Positions 8,013 to 16,607 of a stretch of DNA of 22,331 bases are shown piece by piece. The first letter of the stretch is position 1. Each line of letters begins with the position of its first letter. Position numbers and translations under genes: made by a program. A model generated the notes under the pieces. That model did no database searches. It was not told the DNA's origin and saw nothing but the letters and a program-made list of their open reading frames with translations. This stretch comes from Chara braunii (taxonomy: Eukaryota; Streptophyta; Charophyceae; Charales; Characeae), in assembly GCA_003427395.1 (NCBI GenBank), contig BFEA01000025.1:3110230-3132560 (forward strand), written 5' to 3'.

Positions 8013-8638
8013 CACCGCTACCTCCGAGCCTCTTTTTGCCGAGGTGGAAATGAACTGTGCACCAAGCTTTGCCGAAGCACCAACGGGACTTCTTTTTTTC
8101 TTTGACTGGCGCCGCCAGGCAGTTTGGTCCGACGGCGCCCGGCCCCCGAAGAATGCGGTGTACGGAATTCTGGTGTTTTGAGTTTGCCTGCTGAAGGTAC
8201 CGTTCCCATATATTGGCCGCAGGCAGTTTCGTAGGGGCCCGAAACGGAAGATGGGCCGCCGAATCGACGCCGACGAAATTTATCAATGGCGGCTCTTTCC
8301 CGTTTGGCTTCCTAGTATACCGTCGCAACTCCTATTCTCAAGCAGGGAAAGGTAGTGGTGGCGGGGAAAGGTAGTGGTGGTTCAAGTTCCAGTGGGAGAA
8401 GTTGCAGCAACAAGGAGACATGGATAAGGGCAGGACCCCACTGCTTGGCGGTGCTTGGCGGCAGGAAAACATCCGGCAACCCAAAATCGTGGCCGCCAGG
8501 AATGGGCAATGGGCAAGCGAAAAGGGACTCCACTGGCACAAGCAATTCTTGGCACTTCCCCAGGTTTCTGTCACCCGATTAGGAAGACTGGCCTTTTCAG
8601 GCAAGTTTGCCTCCGCTTTTTCAGCACACCACCCAATC
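8013..8638. other. Unassigned region with short tandem duplication
   Basis: GGGAAAGGTAGTGGTGG is repeated twice at about 8345-8380. Overlapping open frames on both strands lack motifs. No gene is supported. Confidence 0.4.
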
Positions 8639-8644
8639 CCCGTG

Positions 8645-8737
8645 CCTCCTTTCCGCACAGGATGGTTGGTACGTTTGCCTACCTCCAGCAGAGTCCAGAG
8701 GCAGCGAGCGTACCAGCCATCCCGTGCAGAAAGGAGG
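8645..8737. repeat. Palindrome, 29-bp arms
   Basis: Arms 8645-8673 and 8709-8737 (CCTCCTTTCCGCAC... and complement) have three mismatches and a 35-bp spacer. Weaker complementarity continues outward (CCCCGTGC on both sides). Confidence 0.8.
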
Positions 8738-8852
8738 CATGCCGGCACGGGGAGTGCCAGTGGTCTCTGTTCTGAAAAGCTGGAGCAGTGGAGTCTAAAA
8801 AATGTCTTCCAAAGGCTTGGCGCCAGCCAGTGGGGTCCAAGCCTAAGACTCC

Positions 8853-9144
8853 CAACCAAGGACAACCGTGGAGGGAGGGGGGGGGGGAGGAAGGCGTAAC
8901 TACGAGGGAGTCATAAAAACAGTTCGAAATACAGTTCGGGCCAAAACGAGTTTCAAAAAAAAAAAAGCAAAAAAAAAAAGCACTTCGGGCACTGTACGTG
9001 ACTGGAAGCTGGCCGGGCTTGTATACGGTGCCCAAAGTGCAATTTGAAACTCGTTTTGGCCCGAACTGTAATTTCGAACTGTTTTTGTGACCCCTGCGTT
9101 GTTTCCCCAAAAAGGAAAGAAGAAGAACTTCAACCAAGGACAAC
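8853..9144 (+). mobile_element. Insertion with 14-bp flanking repeats and long inverted repeat
   Basis: CAACCAAGGACAAC occurs at 8853-8866 and 9131-9144, flanking 264 bp. Inside, 8910-8957 and 9043-9091 are inverted copies (GTCA.AAAAACAGTTCGAAA...) with one indel and few changes, enclosing an A-rich insertion. An A/G-rich stretch (about 9106-9127) precedes the right repeat, compatible with a retroposon tail. The open frames over it are by-products of the palindrome. Confidence 0.6.
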
Positions 9145-9239
9145 GATAGAATTTCAACGAGACCAATGGCGCATTTCTGAAAAGAGGGACATGCATACAG
9201 GGGCATCGAAAACTAACGAGATTTTCAGAACTTCGCCTA

Positions 9240-9344
9240 CAGTCTTCCCCCGAATACAACGCACGGTCATTATCGCCGAATTTGGTCTATCTTTCAGTCT
9301 AAATTCAGCTATAATGACCGTACGTTGTATTCGGGGGAAGACTG
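9240..9344. mobile_element. Palindromic Tc1/mariner-type MITE
   Basis: Terminal repeats CAGTCTTCCCCCGAATACAA... and complement ...TTGTATTCGGGGGAAGACTG extend over about 40 bp each, with TA on both sides (9238-9239, 9345-9346). CAGT ends plus a TA duplication are typical of Tc1/mariner elements. It is 105 bp and non-coding. Confidence 0.8.
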
Positions 9345-9678
9345 TAGGTTTTGGATGCCAGGGTGAGTTGGTCTGGGGGCCTGCAGTCTGCCAGACAAGC
9401 AAAAGAAAGGGCCAGCCGGAGGAAGGTGCAATTTCTCTGTGGTTTCCACTTAGGCTGGCTAGGCCTGCTGGTTCTTCATGGAAGACCGACCACGTGCACC
9501 TGCCTGTTTGTGCGACCAGGTTGATGGTTGTGAAGTGCAGGTGCTTGTTTGCTTGTGCAACCGGGTTCATGGTTTCCAAGTGCAAACTCGTCTGCCTCGA
9601 TCAATTGGCCGAAAAGCCGCTGTGGGGGTTCACCGTTCGTTGTCAGTGGGCACAGCTGCGAGGAACACGTTCTCATGG

Positions 9679-9790
9679 TTTTTTTTTTTTTTTTAANTTT
9701 TTTTTTTTTTTTTTTTTTTTTACTCAGAACAGCCCGAGCGGGTGCTAGGGGTGCTGGTAAGAGCAGATACCGCTAGCACTTCTTTTAGTT
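9679..9790 (-). mobile_element. Structured A-tailed retroposon fragment (copy D)
   Basis: A T run with an N (9679-9721) is followed by hairpin H1: 9742-9752 (GTGCTAGGGGT) pairs with 9769-9779 (ACCGCTAGCAC) with one mismatch, around the family loop containing CTGGTAAGAG. It matches copy A at 13060-13097. The rest of the family head is absent. Confidence 0.55.
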
Positions 9791-9844
9791 GGGAAACCTC
9801 TCCTCTATCGGACTCTACACAGACGCACACACACACACACATGC

Positions 9845-10375
9845 AGAGAGAGAGAGGGTCTCGCTCCATTACTCTGGACTCTCGAGGATTTTCGAGAGTC
9901 CATCTAGAGCTGTCGGAGCCAAAAAAACTCGTGAAATCCCTTTTTTTTCAAGGGATTTTCAAGAGAAGATGGGACTGTTTTTTTTTTTTTTTTTGGTGAG
10001 CACTAGCTGACATCCCTACGGGACAACCGAACTGCTGGTTTGTCCACTGGGATTCCAGGCCCACTCTTGAAAAAACGAGGCCCCACCTAGGAGGGTCCTT
10101 GCGACCACCCTAGAAAATCCTGCCTTGGCAGGCAGGCACTCTATATAGTTCTAGAGTGCACGTCAGGAGCCCAGTCTGACAGCTCTTGAAAGGTGTTTTC
10201 AAGAGCCACTTTATGGAGTTCGTAGATAGACACCCACGCTTGACGGTTTCAAGAGTGTTTTTTTTTTTTTTTTTTCCTGAGAACTCTAGAATGGGTTTTC
10301 CATAGGCCAAATCTAGAGCAAGTGGAGTCATGCTGGACTCTCAAACTTCAAGAGTCCAGACTAGTGGAGCGAGAC

Positions 10376-10434
<59 letters not shown>
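9845..10434. mobile_element. TIR element packed with small palindromes
   Basis: GGGTCTCGCTCCATTACTCT... (9856-9882) is repeated inverted at 10351-10377 with two differences in 27. Each TIR is flanked outside by GA repeats (9845-9855; 10378-10434). The interior contains many CTCTTGAAA/TTTCAAGAG and CTCTAGA motifs, including a perfect hairpin with 10-bp arms GCTCTTGAAA/TTTCAAGAGC (10182-10206). Such subterminal motif arrays resemble transposase-binding sites. No transposase frame. Confidence 0.6.
10378..10434 (+). repeat. (GA)n microsatellite
   Basis: Uninterrupted GA dinucleotides next to the right TIR of the preceding element. Confidence 0.95.
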
Positions 10435-10438
<4 letters not shown>

Positions 10439-11042
10439 GGGGGGGGGAAGGAAAATCGTTGACACTGAGGGCAACGAGAGGAAGGTGAGAGTTGGAGCGG
10501 GAAGGGAGAAATGCTGAAGAGGGCACCAGATCTGGACACAGCTCGATTGAATCTGAGCTCCGGAATGATCTACCGGGTGTTTATAAAAGCCATGAAGTAC
10601 GTCCCGAAGTTCCTTCGTGGAGCATCATACTATAGAAGCCCGAAACATCACACAGAAGGTTCTCTGCAGGACTATTCTGTTCTTTCCCCTTGTGAAAATG
10701 TATACTGCCACCGAACCTTAATGACTGGTGGCTCCAGAGAGGGGGGGGGGGGGGGGGGAGGAACATGCACCCATGCTAGTTTGTTTTTGGGTTGGTTCAA
10801 AGTTACGAACGGCAAATCCGCGTCGGCAAAAGAGGCTTGGGAGGTATTGGTGGTTTAAGGAGAAAGTATGGAGGTGCCGTGACATCCCAGGTGCTGTCTG
10901 TACATGAACTTTGGCATTGCTGCGGCTTTCTTTCTTTTATTTTCTTTATTTTCCTTTTTTTTTTTAATTCTCAAGTATGTAATGCAATTTTTTTTTATTT
11001 TTTATTTTTTATTTTTTTTAGTGTGGTCCAATGGACCACGGA
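10435..11042. other. Unassigned, with G and T runs
   Basis: It contains G runs (about 10439-10447 and 10741-10758) and T/A-rich stretches (10920-11020). TAATGCAATTTTTTT occurs at about 10979 and again at 11068. No gene is supported. Confidence 0.4.
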
Positions 11043-11069
11043 TCGGCCTTTTGGCTAAGATCAAGTGTA
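11043..11069 (+). pseudogene. U2: U2 snRNA 5' fragment
   Basis: 27 bases starting TCGGCCTTTTGGCTAAGATC match the highly conserved U2 5' region (just after its first few nucleotides) and end at the GTGTA before the branch-site-pairing GUAGUA element. The remainder of U2 is absent and a T run follows. It is a truncated retropseudogene fragment. Confidence 0.85.
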
Positions 11070-11132
11070 ATGCAATTTTTTTAGTTGCCTGAAAGGAGTA
11101 CAAGCATGTCTATCAATTCTATCATATCCTTA

Positions 11133-11224
11133 TGGGTACTCATGGATTCAAACCTGCGACGATCAGGTAGGTTAAAACTTAAAAGTTTAAAACCTCAGTG
11201 CTCTACCAACCAAGCTGTACACCC
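11133..11224 (-). pseudogene. tRNA-Lys-like relic (organellar type)
   Basis: Minus-strand sequence starts GGGTGTACAGCTTGGTTGG, continues with a D arm TAGAGC, GAGGTTTTAA around a UUU anticodon position, GTCGCAGGTTTGAATCC as the T arm, and ends in GAGTACCCA. This resembles bacterial/mitochondrial tRNA-Lys(UUU). The anticodon region is expanded by about 15 nt of TTTTAA repeats, and the T stem is mostly unpaired, so it is probably a dead insertion of organellar DNA or a tRNA-derived repeat. A tRNA with an intron is a less likely alternative. Confidence 0.5.
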
Positions 11225-11297
11225 AGTGCGCAGGTAGACTTAGCTGTATTTAGCCAGTCCTTGGAAGATCTCCGACCGTGTCTCCGAGATGCAGTTG

Positions 11298-11442
11298 AAC
11301 CACCAGTACTGGGGCGACGCCTTAGCGTTAACGGTACGCGATTTCCGCGGCCGGCGGGCCGTCGATAAATCGAATCAACAGCCCGCGCTGCTTCGAGATT
11401 TGGGCGGCCGGCGCGGCGCGCAGTGCCCAAGTACTGGTGGTT
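11298..11442. repeat. Inverted repeat in GC-rich module
   Basis: AACCACCAGTACT (11298-11310) and AGTACTGGTGGTT (11430-11442) are perfect complements. GGCCGGC blocks inside (about 11350 and 11405) are also complementary. GACTTAGCTGTATTT occurs at about 11228 and again at 11518, flanking the module. Confidence 0.65.
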
Positions 11443-11608
11443 TGAACGGGGAGTTCGTGAACGCGAGGTGTAGGTGGGATACCAGACCAGGCGTGGCAAG
11501 GCACGAAGCAACGTCTAGACTTAGCTGTATTTGAAGGCCGGCGGCCACTGAAATCAACACAAGGTTGTAACTTAGCCGTAACAACTGCAATGATTGATGT
11601 ACCATCTT

Positions 11609-11924
11609 GGCACGCAGGACCCGGTTTCCCCCAGTTGCTGCTCCCCACCCGTAGACCGGAGCGGAGGTCCGACTAGCAAAGGGATCGCGGATCGAATGCC
11701 TGAATCTGGATGTGTTTTAGGCACAGATGCAGAAAAGCAGTTCAATCTCGATTTCCTGCTCCTCTCTACAAACACGTCCAGATGCAGGCATTCGATCCGA
11801 TCCTTTTTGCTAGTGGGACCACGCCCCGGAGCAATCAGAGACGGGCTTACTAGCGGATGATGTTCATACCATTTCCGCTAGTAGCAGACCACAGCCGCTT
11901 TTTGTGAAAAAAAAAAAAAAAAAG
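11609..11924 (+). mobile_element. Structured A-tailed retroposon (copy I, diverged)
   Basis: It begins with a degenerate family head (GGACCCGGTTTCC...GCTGCTCCCCACC). It then contains an inverted repeat with 51-bp arms (11667-11717 and 11769-11819; core GGATCGAATGCCTG), a hairpin TACTAGCGGA/TCCGCTAGTA (about 11849-11885), and ends in an A18 tail (about 11907-11924). Head, stacked hairpins and A tail give the same plan as copies A, B, C and G, in the opposite orientation. No target duplication was found. Confidence 0.5.
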
Positions 11925-12683
11925 GAATAACGGCGAACGGGGCATGTTTTGAAACCCTAAAGGCAAAAAAAACTCGCGCCGGCAAAGAAACCACACGCCA
12001 ACTCCAAATGAGCGGTTTCGGTCCAAAAGTATCCGTTGGGCTTCTTTTTTATTTTTTGGGTTTTCCCCTCAGACACCACGGGCGACCCCTGTAAATATGA
12101 CACCCGGTCTGCCACCACCACCGCCGTCAGTACTTCCGTTGCCTCTTCAAACTCTATGCGGTTTTCTTTGCCGACGCATGTTAACTTCTTTTTTGCCCAT
12201 TTGATACTCAAAGGTGACATAAACGTACTTACCCCCCCCCAAAAAAAAACGCTAAGAAGCCTACAAGGCTACAAAACACCATTATTAGCGCCCGTTTGAG
12301 CGCGCATGTGTGTGTTGTCATGGTCCCCATAGATTTCTCCACCAAAAAAGTAGGACTCTCTGCCAAACTGTTTCGTAAGTCATTTCTGTGTGTGTCTGCA
12401 TGTGTGTGTGTGTGTGTGGGTGGGTGGGTGAGTGGGTGGGTGTTTTGTGTGTGTGTGTGTGTGTTGGGGTTGGGGGTGGAGGGGGGAAGCGAGGGGGGGA
12501 GGGGGAAGCAGGGGTTTGTTTGCTCCAATAAAAACTGGGGCATGCCTGTGCCAGATTGTTTCGTTGGACTGTGTGTGTATGTCTGTGTCTCTGTGTGCAT
12601 GTGGGGGCAGAACAGGTGTTTGCTGCAAACAAGGGGCTAGCGGGGGTCAGGCAGGGGGTGTGCGGGCCTAACTTTTGCTTTTT
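11925..12683. other. Unassigned, ending in GT-rich simple sequence
   Basis: No gene is supported. 12388-12465 is (GT)n with GGGT interruptions, followed by G-rich sequence to about 12510. The long open frames on both strands here are low-complexity artefacts. Confidence 0.5.
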
Positions 12684-12684
12684 A

Positions 12685-12725
<41 letters not shown>

Positions 12726-12727
12726 GT
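12684..12727 (+). repeat. (ATT)n microsatellite
   Basis: About 14 units of ATT. Confidence 0.95.
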
Positions 12728-13022
12728 TATAAAAAGCCGAGGATGTTGAACTTTTGCTAACTTTTGCGAAGGGGCATGATGGACCACACAACAGGGAAAA
12801 ACATTTGCTGGGCATGTGCATCACGGACAAAAAAAGACAGCGCAGGGTGTTCTTATCACCTCCGATAATAGGCTTCTCCCAACTGTTTGGGAAGAAAGAG
12901 AAAAAAAAGAACGAAAGAAGACAGCAGGCGAAAGAAGACAGCAGGTTTGTATTGGGAAGAGGACAAGCGTGTTGTGCATGCGTCACCAGCACAAGTAAGC
13001 GTGTACTCACGCTGCCTCTATC

Positions 13023-13163
13023 TTTTTTTTTTTTTTTTTTCACCAAAAAAACCCTTCTAGTGCTAGTGGTGCTGGTAAGAGCAGACACCACTAGCACCTT
13101 GAGGAGAGACTCCATCCATTGGTGGGGAGCATCACCTGCTGGAAAATGGGTCCAGCGTCCCTG
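13023..13163 (-). mobile_element. Structured A-tailed retroposon (copy A)
   Basis: Read on the plus strand: T18 (13023-13040), then hairpin H1 with perfect 12-bp arms GTGCTAGTGGTG (13060-13071) and CACCACTAGCAC (13086-13097), then CCATCCATTGGTGGGGAGC, then hairpin H3 GCTGGA-AAATGGG-TCCAGC (13138-13156), ending CGTCCCTG. The RNA sense is minus, with the CAGGGACGCTGG head at its 5' end and A tail at its 3' end. Non-coding. Confidence 0.7.
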
Positions 13164-13224
13164 TTACAGAATGAAACAAAATGAATAAAAAAAAACTGAA
13201 GACTTGGCTGAATATCTGAGAAAA

Positions 13225-13534
13225 GCCTGCCAGCATTGATTACTCTGGATTGCGGAGAATTAACTGAGCAGGGTGCTGAGGGGCGTTGCTGATGACAATC
13301 CTCTCCTCTTTAGATGTGAAGATTTCCAGCCGGTTCCTGCCTCCTTGGCGAGGAGACACCATGGGGCCACTGGGGGGCACCAGCGGGACCACGCGTCTCC
13401 CCGCACCTCTCTAGGCCGGCCAGTGGGGCATCCCCTCAGCGAATAGAAATTATGTAAAATTAATGAAAAAAAAAAAGGTGAGAAATGAGAAAACCATCCA
13501 AGAATCCATGTCCCACATCTGTCTCTCTTCTTTA

Positions 13535-13577
<43 letters not shown>

Positions 13578-13760
13578 AAGGGCCCTTATACAAGACCTCT
13601 ATCCTGGTGGTGGTAAGAGAACCACCGGGATTGAGGCTTTGCCTAGCGGGCCGCTCCGTCTATTAAAGAGAGGGACGCAGGTGTAGCTCTCTTCTTTACC
13701 TCTGATAAAGTCTCTCTTTTCTTTCAATGAGAAGGACGCCTGCCAGCATTGATTACTCTG
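13225..13760 (+). repeat. 23-bp direct repeat pair
   Basis: 13225-13247 and 13738-13760 are identical (start GCCTGCCAGCATTGATTACT). The second copy lies just outside retroposon copy C. Confidence 0.85.
13523..13703 (-). mobile_element. Structured A-tailed retroposon (copy C) with target duplication
   Basis: CTCTCTTCTTTACCTCT flanks it at 13523-13539 and 13687-13703, a perfect 17-bp target duplication (16 if the last T belongs to the tail). The left copy is followed directly by a T run of about 37 ending at 13576, so a polyadenylated minus-strand RNA was reverse-transcribed here. The body contains H1 with arms ATCCTGGTGGT (13601-13611) and AACCACC-side partner (13621-13631), fully paired with one wobble, around GGTAAGAG. 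The head is shortened relative to copies A and B. Confidence 0.8.
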
Positions 13761-14280
13761 TCTCCAGGGGATTGATTGTGCAGGTTGTGGGGACAAAGGG
13801 AATAAAACTCTTCGCCCTGTACCAGGCGCCAAATTCCTACTGCTAAGAGACTAGTGCCTTCCTCTCCCAACTACCTTTTACCCAAAAAAGCTTTACCTTC
13901 TCATCCCGCACTATCATTCCCTCTGTTCCACTCGATGTCCCTGGGAAACCGGAGGGAATCACCACTGGGCGCACTCATCCCACCCTCCTTGTCTGAACCA
14001 GGCTTCCATGATCCATCCGTATGAGGTCATGTTTTTTTTTTTTTTTAAGGAAGATTGCAATCATCAAACTACAAGCCATCAACCCTCTTTACCTCCCGTA
14101 TGAGGTCAGCGTTCCTCCTGACAGCGAAAGAAAAATGTGGTTATGAAAAAGACAAAAGCACGAGTAAAGCATAAGAAACCACTGGATAAACCACAGTTCA
14201 CCTGAACCTCTCCTCCAGAGCCAGCGGGTGCGGCGGAAAGGGATTTGAGAATTCCTCTGCGGGTTGTGGGGGGGGGGGGG
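13704..14280. other. Unassigned spacer
   Basis: It contains a T15 run (14032-14046), a G run (about 14268-14281), and CGTATGAGGTCA twice (about 14018 and 14097). No gene is supported. Confidence 0.4.
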
Positions 14281-14346
14281 GAACAAAAGCTCCAATCTAT
14301 TCGTGGGGAGCATCAGCGTGCTGAGAACCGGGCTCAGCGTCCCTTT
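14281..14346 (-). mobile_element. Structured retroposon head (copy F)
   Basis: CTCCAATCTATTCGTGGGGAGC is followed by H3 in the variant form GCTGAG-AACCGGG-CTCAGC (14320-14338) and GTCCCTTT. The two changed base pairs relative to copies A and B are compensatory. A G run replaces the T run. Confidence 0.55.
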
Positions 14347-14369
14347 GAAATACAACTGAGAAGATGTAA

Positions 14370-14915
14370 CATGAAAATTTAAGATACCGGGGCCATTACC
14401 CGGCTTTGGGATAAGAAAAATTTGAGTTACCTAACAGGTTACTACGTCAGACTTCAGCAAATTTCAGGAAACCGACTCAAACCCCACCCATCAATCCTCT
14501 TTACCACCCTCACGCAAGACTTACTGCAGCCGAGCCACCATCTCTGCTACTGCTGTGCCCTATTTCCGTCCTACGAGCTAGCCCCTTTACTAGTAGGACG
14601 CTTGTTATCCTACCATCTACTTGTCCCCCTCACCTTTATGAGAGAATGTGCATGATTCAGGAAAAAACTCAGACACCCCCAGTCCTTCCCCTATCCCCAC
14701 TCCGGCAAGACTTACTACAGCAGAGTCACCATGTCCGCTGCTGCTGTACCCTATTCCCATACTACCAGCAAGACCTCTCACTAGTAGGACGCATAATATC
14801 CCACCATCTCCTCCACCCACTCATCCCAATCTCATGAAAATTTGAAATACCGGGGCCATTACCCGGCTTGACGAAAATTACTACGACAAAACTTCTGAGA
14901 AACGGTCTGTTATGA
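14370..14915. repeat. 191-bp tandem duplication between related flanks
   Basis: 14480-14640 and 14671-14831 are diverged copies (shared CAAGACTTACT.CAGC, CTAGTAGGACGC) offset by 191 bp. They lie between two related blocks that both start CATGAAAATTT..GATACCGGGGCC/CATGAAAATTTGAAATACC (14371 and 14833). CCGGG-GCCATTA-CCCGG can form a small hairpin in each. The block lies directly downstream of the LINE stop on its strand and may be its 3' untranslated region. Confidence 0.75.
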
Positions 14916-14956
14916 CAAAACACGCCACCACTAAGGTGCTATGAATCTTCAAAATT

Positions 14957-16056
14957 CTATGAATCCCTAACAACCCATCTAAAACTTTCCAACGCTATCA
15001 TACTCCTTGCTGAGCTCTTCCAGGTCTCACACCCCCACCCTGCTGGGTTAGGTTGTAGGGGGATACTGGGGTCCACTTCTATCCAGTCTTTGAAGACGAG
15101 GCGATAATCTCGGGGGACTTCGATTCGTGTGCCCGTCTCTCTCTCTCTTGGCTTTCCCCACTCTCTTCTCCTGACCAGTATACCCTTCCTACCCATTCGT
15201 CCCTCCTCCCCCCTAGCCAGTCCTCGGCAAACTGAGTAATCTCGTCCGATATGTCCTTGCCTGTGTAAAGAGTGTCTAGTGTTCTTTTGGTGTACTGCCA
15301 CCTCTGTGCAAGTTCCAGTTGAAAATGGGTTTTGAACAGATCCCTCCTTTGCTCTCCCTCCACCCTGTTTCCTTCTAGTGTCAGCGCACATCGTTGCCAC
15401 CACAAGGTCCACAAGACCGTCTTCCTCCTCAGAGAGAACATATTCCTCTCGAAAGTACCTTGCTGTAAAGTCGGATAATATCGTAACAGAATTGCTCTCC
15501 AGTCCCAGGGCCATGACTGACTTGGGATCATCTGTCTCCAAATCCTGTCCCACCATCTCCACGTTAAGATGGCATTTGGGCACTGCAGAAAGATGTGTTC
15601 GATTGTTTTCATCTTTCTCCTAGCTGGAAATCCCTGCAGGCAGCGTGTGCACCATGGTAGGGCCCTGCCCTGTTGTTCCAACTGCGTATGGTCAATTAGC
15701 CAGTTGTTCATGTGGAGACAGCGGCGAGCAATTTGCCATTGAAGGGAGGTGATTTTTGCCGGCCTGCGCTTCCAATCCTGGAACCACCGTATCGGTGTAA
15801 GAAGGTGTCTGTCTACATTGAGGTGCTTCTGCCACCTGTCAATTATCACATCTCTCAGGTCTTGGTGGCCTCTGAGCATCCTATAGGTGCCTTTCACCGT
15901 GAGGCTGGATAGTGTACGGGGTCTCCTAGAGCAGGTTTTGGCCCTCACCGGGGAGGCCCATTGCCACTCCAGGGGATCCAGTGCAAGTTTGAAAAGCTGG
16001 GTTTCGGGCATAAATGCTCGCTGATCCTCCCCTTCCCTAAATGTGCGAATCCTCTA
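14957..16056 (-). pseudogene. 5'-truncated LINE, reverse transcriptase C-terminal part
   Basis: The minus frame is open from 16053 (after an in-frame TAG at 16054-16056) to a stop at 15079. Counting from the Met at 16011, residues 121-144 form a CCHC knuckle C-x2-C-x14-H-x4-C (WCTRC...IEHIFLQC), the zinc-binding region found after the reverse transcriptase in plant LINE ORF2 proteins. Trp-rich segments (WRWWDRIW, LWTLWWQRC) follow, also typical. The polymerase and endonuclease domains are missing, as in 5'-truncated insertions. After about 15150 the more protein-like reading (DYRLVFKDWIEVDPSIPLQP) is in another frame that ends at 14957, suggesting a frameshift. LINEs move by target-primed reverse transcription; this copy cannot. 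Confidence 0.75.
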
Positions 16057-16343
16057 TCTTAAAGGTATCCGAGTGCATTTACGACCACAAACGCATGTAT
16101 ATGACCGCACTTACGACCATAAATAAGTTAAAAACGTCCTTGGCTAGTGTGAGTACGCCCTAACAGGGTACTTGCACCCTGCCAAGAAAATGAAGGGGTG
16201 CGTGAAACATCGCCAAGAAAATGAACAGGGCGTTATGGAGTGGAAAAGGCAAAGGTTGCACATTGGAGAAAAACGAACGCCGACTTGTTTCAGGGTAATC
16301 AATGCTGACAGGATGTCAGTGTGTTCAGATGTTGAATCATTCG
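16057..16343. other. Unassigned spacer
   Basis: Nothing recognisable. CGACCACAAACGCATG and CGACCATAAATAAG give a weak local repetition near 16080-16130. Confidence 0.35.
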
Positions 16344-16607
16344 CAGGGACGCTGGACCCATTTTCCAGCAGGTGTTGCTCCCCACCAATAGATTGGAACA
16401 ACCAGCCTATTCGCCAGAAGGGTGCGCTCTTATCACCTCTGCTAGCGGAGGGACTGGGTTTCCAGAAACGATCACTACCTCTGCCACTCTTGGGAAAAAT
16501 GGGAAAACTGGCTGTTTTCCCACTTTTTCCGAACTTTTTGGGGGTCTGCGGAGGCTTGGCAGTTGGGCCTTGTGTGCCCGTTCGAAAAGCAAAAAGAAAA
16601 ACAAAAG
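16344..16607 (+). mobile_element. Structured A-tailed retroposon (copy E)
   Basis: It starts CAGGGACGCTGGACCC with hairpin H3 GCTGGA-CCCATTT-TCCAGC (16351-16369), then TGCTCCCCACCAATAGATTG, the reverse complement of copy A. Further on are CTCTTATCACC (loop-like) and a long hairpin GGAAAAATGGGAAAAC/GTTTTCCCA.TTTTTCC (16494-16530). An A-rich tail GAAAAGCAAAAAGAAAAACA lies at about 16582-16604. It is the plus-oriented copy with the best head. Confidence 0.6.

Noticed and set aside
8338-8899. Overlapping 165-175-codon frames on both strands
   Set aside because: They are mirror readings across a palindrome (8645-8737) with no domain.
9044-9748. Plus-strand 234-codon open frame
   Set aside because: It crosses an inverted repeat, a MITE and a T run with an N; no domain.
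10511-10858. Plus-strand 115-codon open frame as a gene
   Set aside because: It ends in a poly-Gly G run, has no recognisable motif and no supporting context.
12318-13115. Minus-strand 265-codon open frame
   Set aside because: It runs through (ATT)n, (GT)n and T runs, giving poly-Asn and His/Thr repeats, with no domain.
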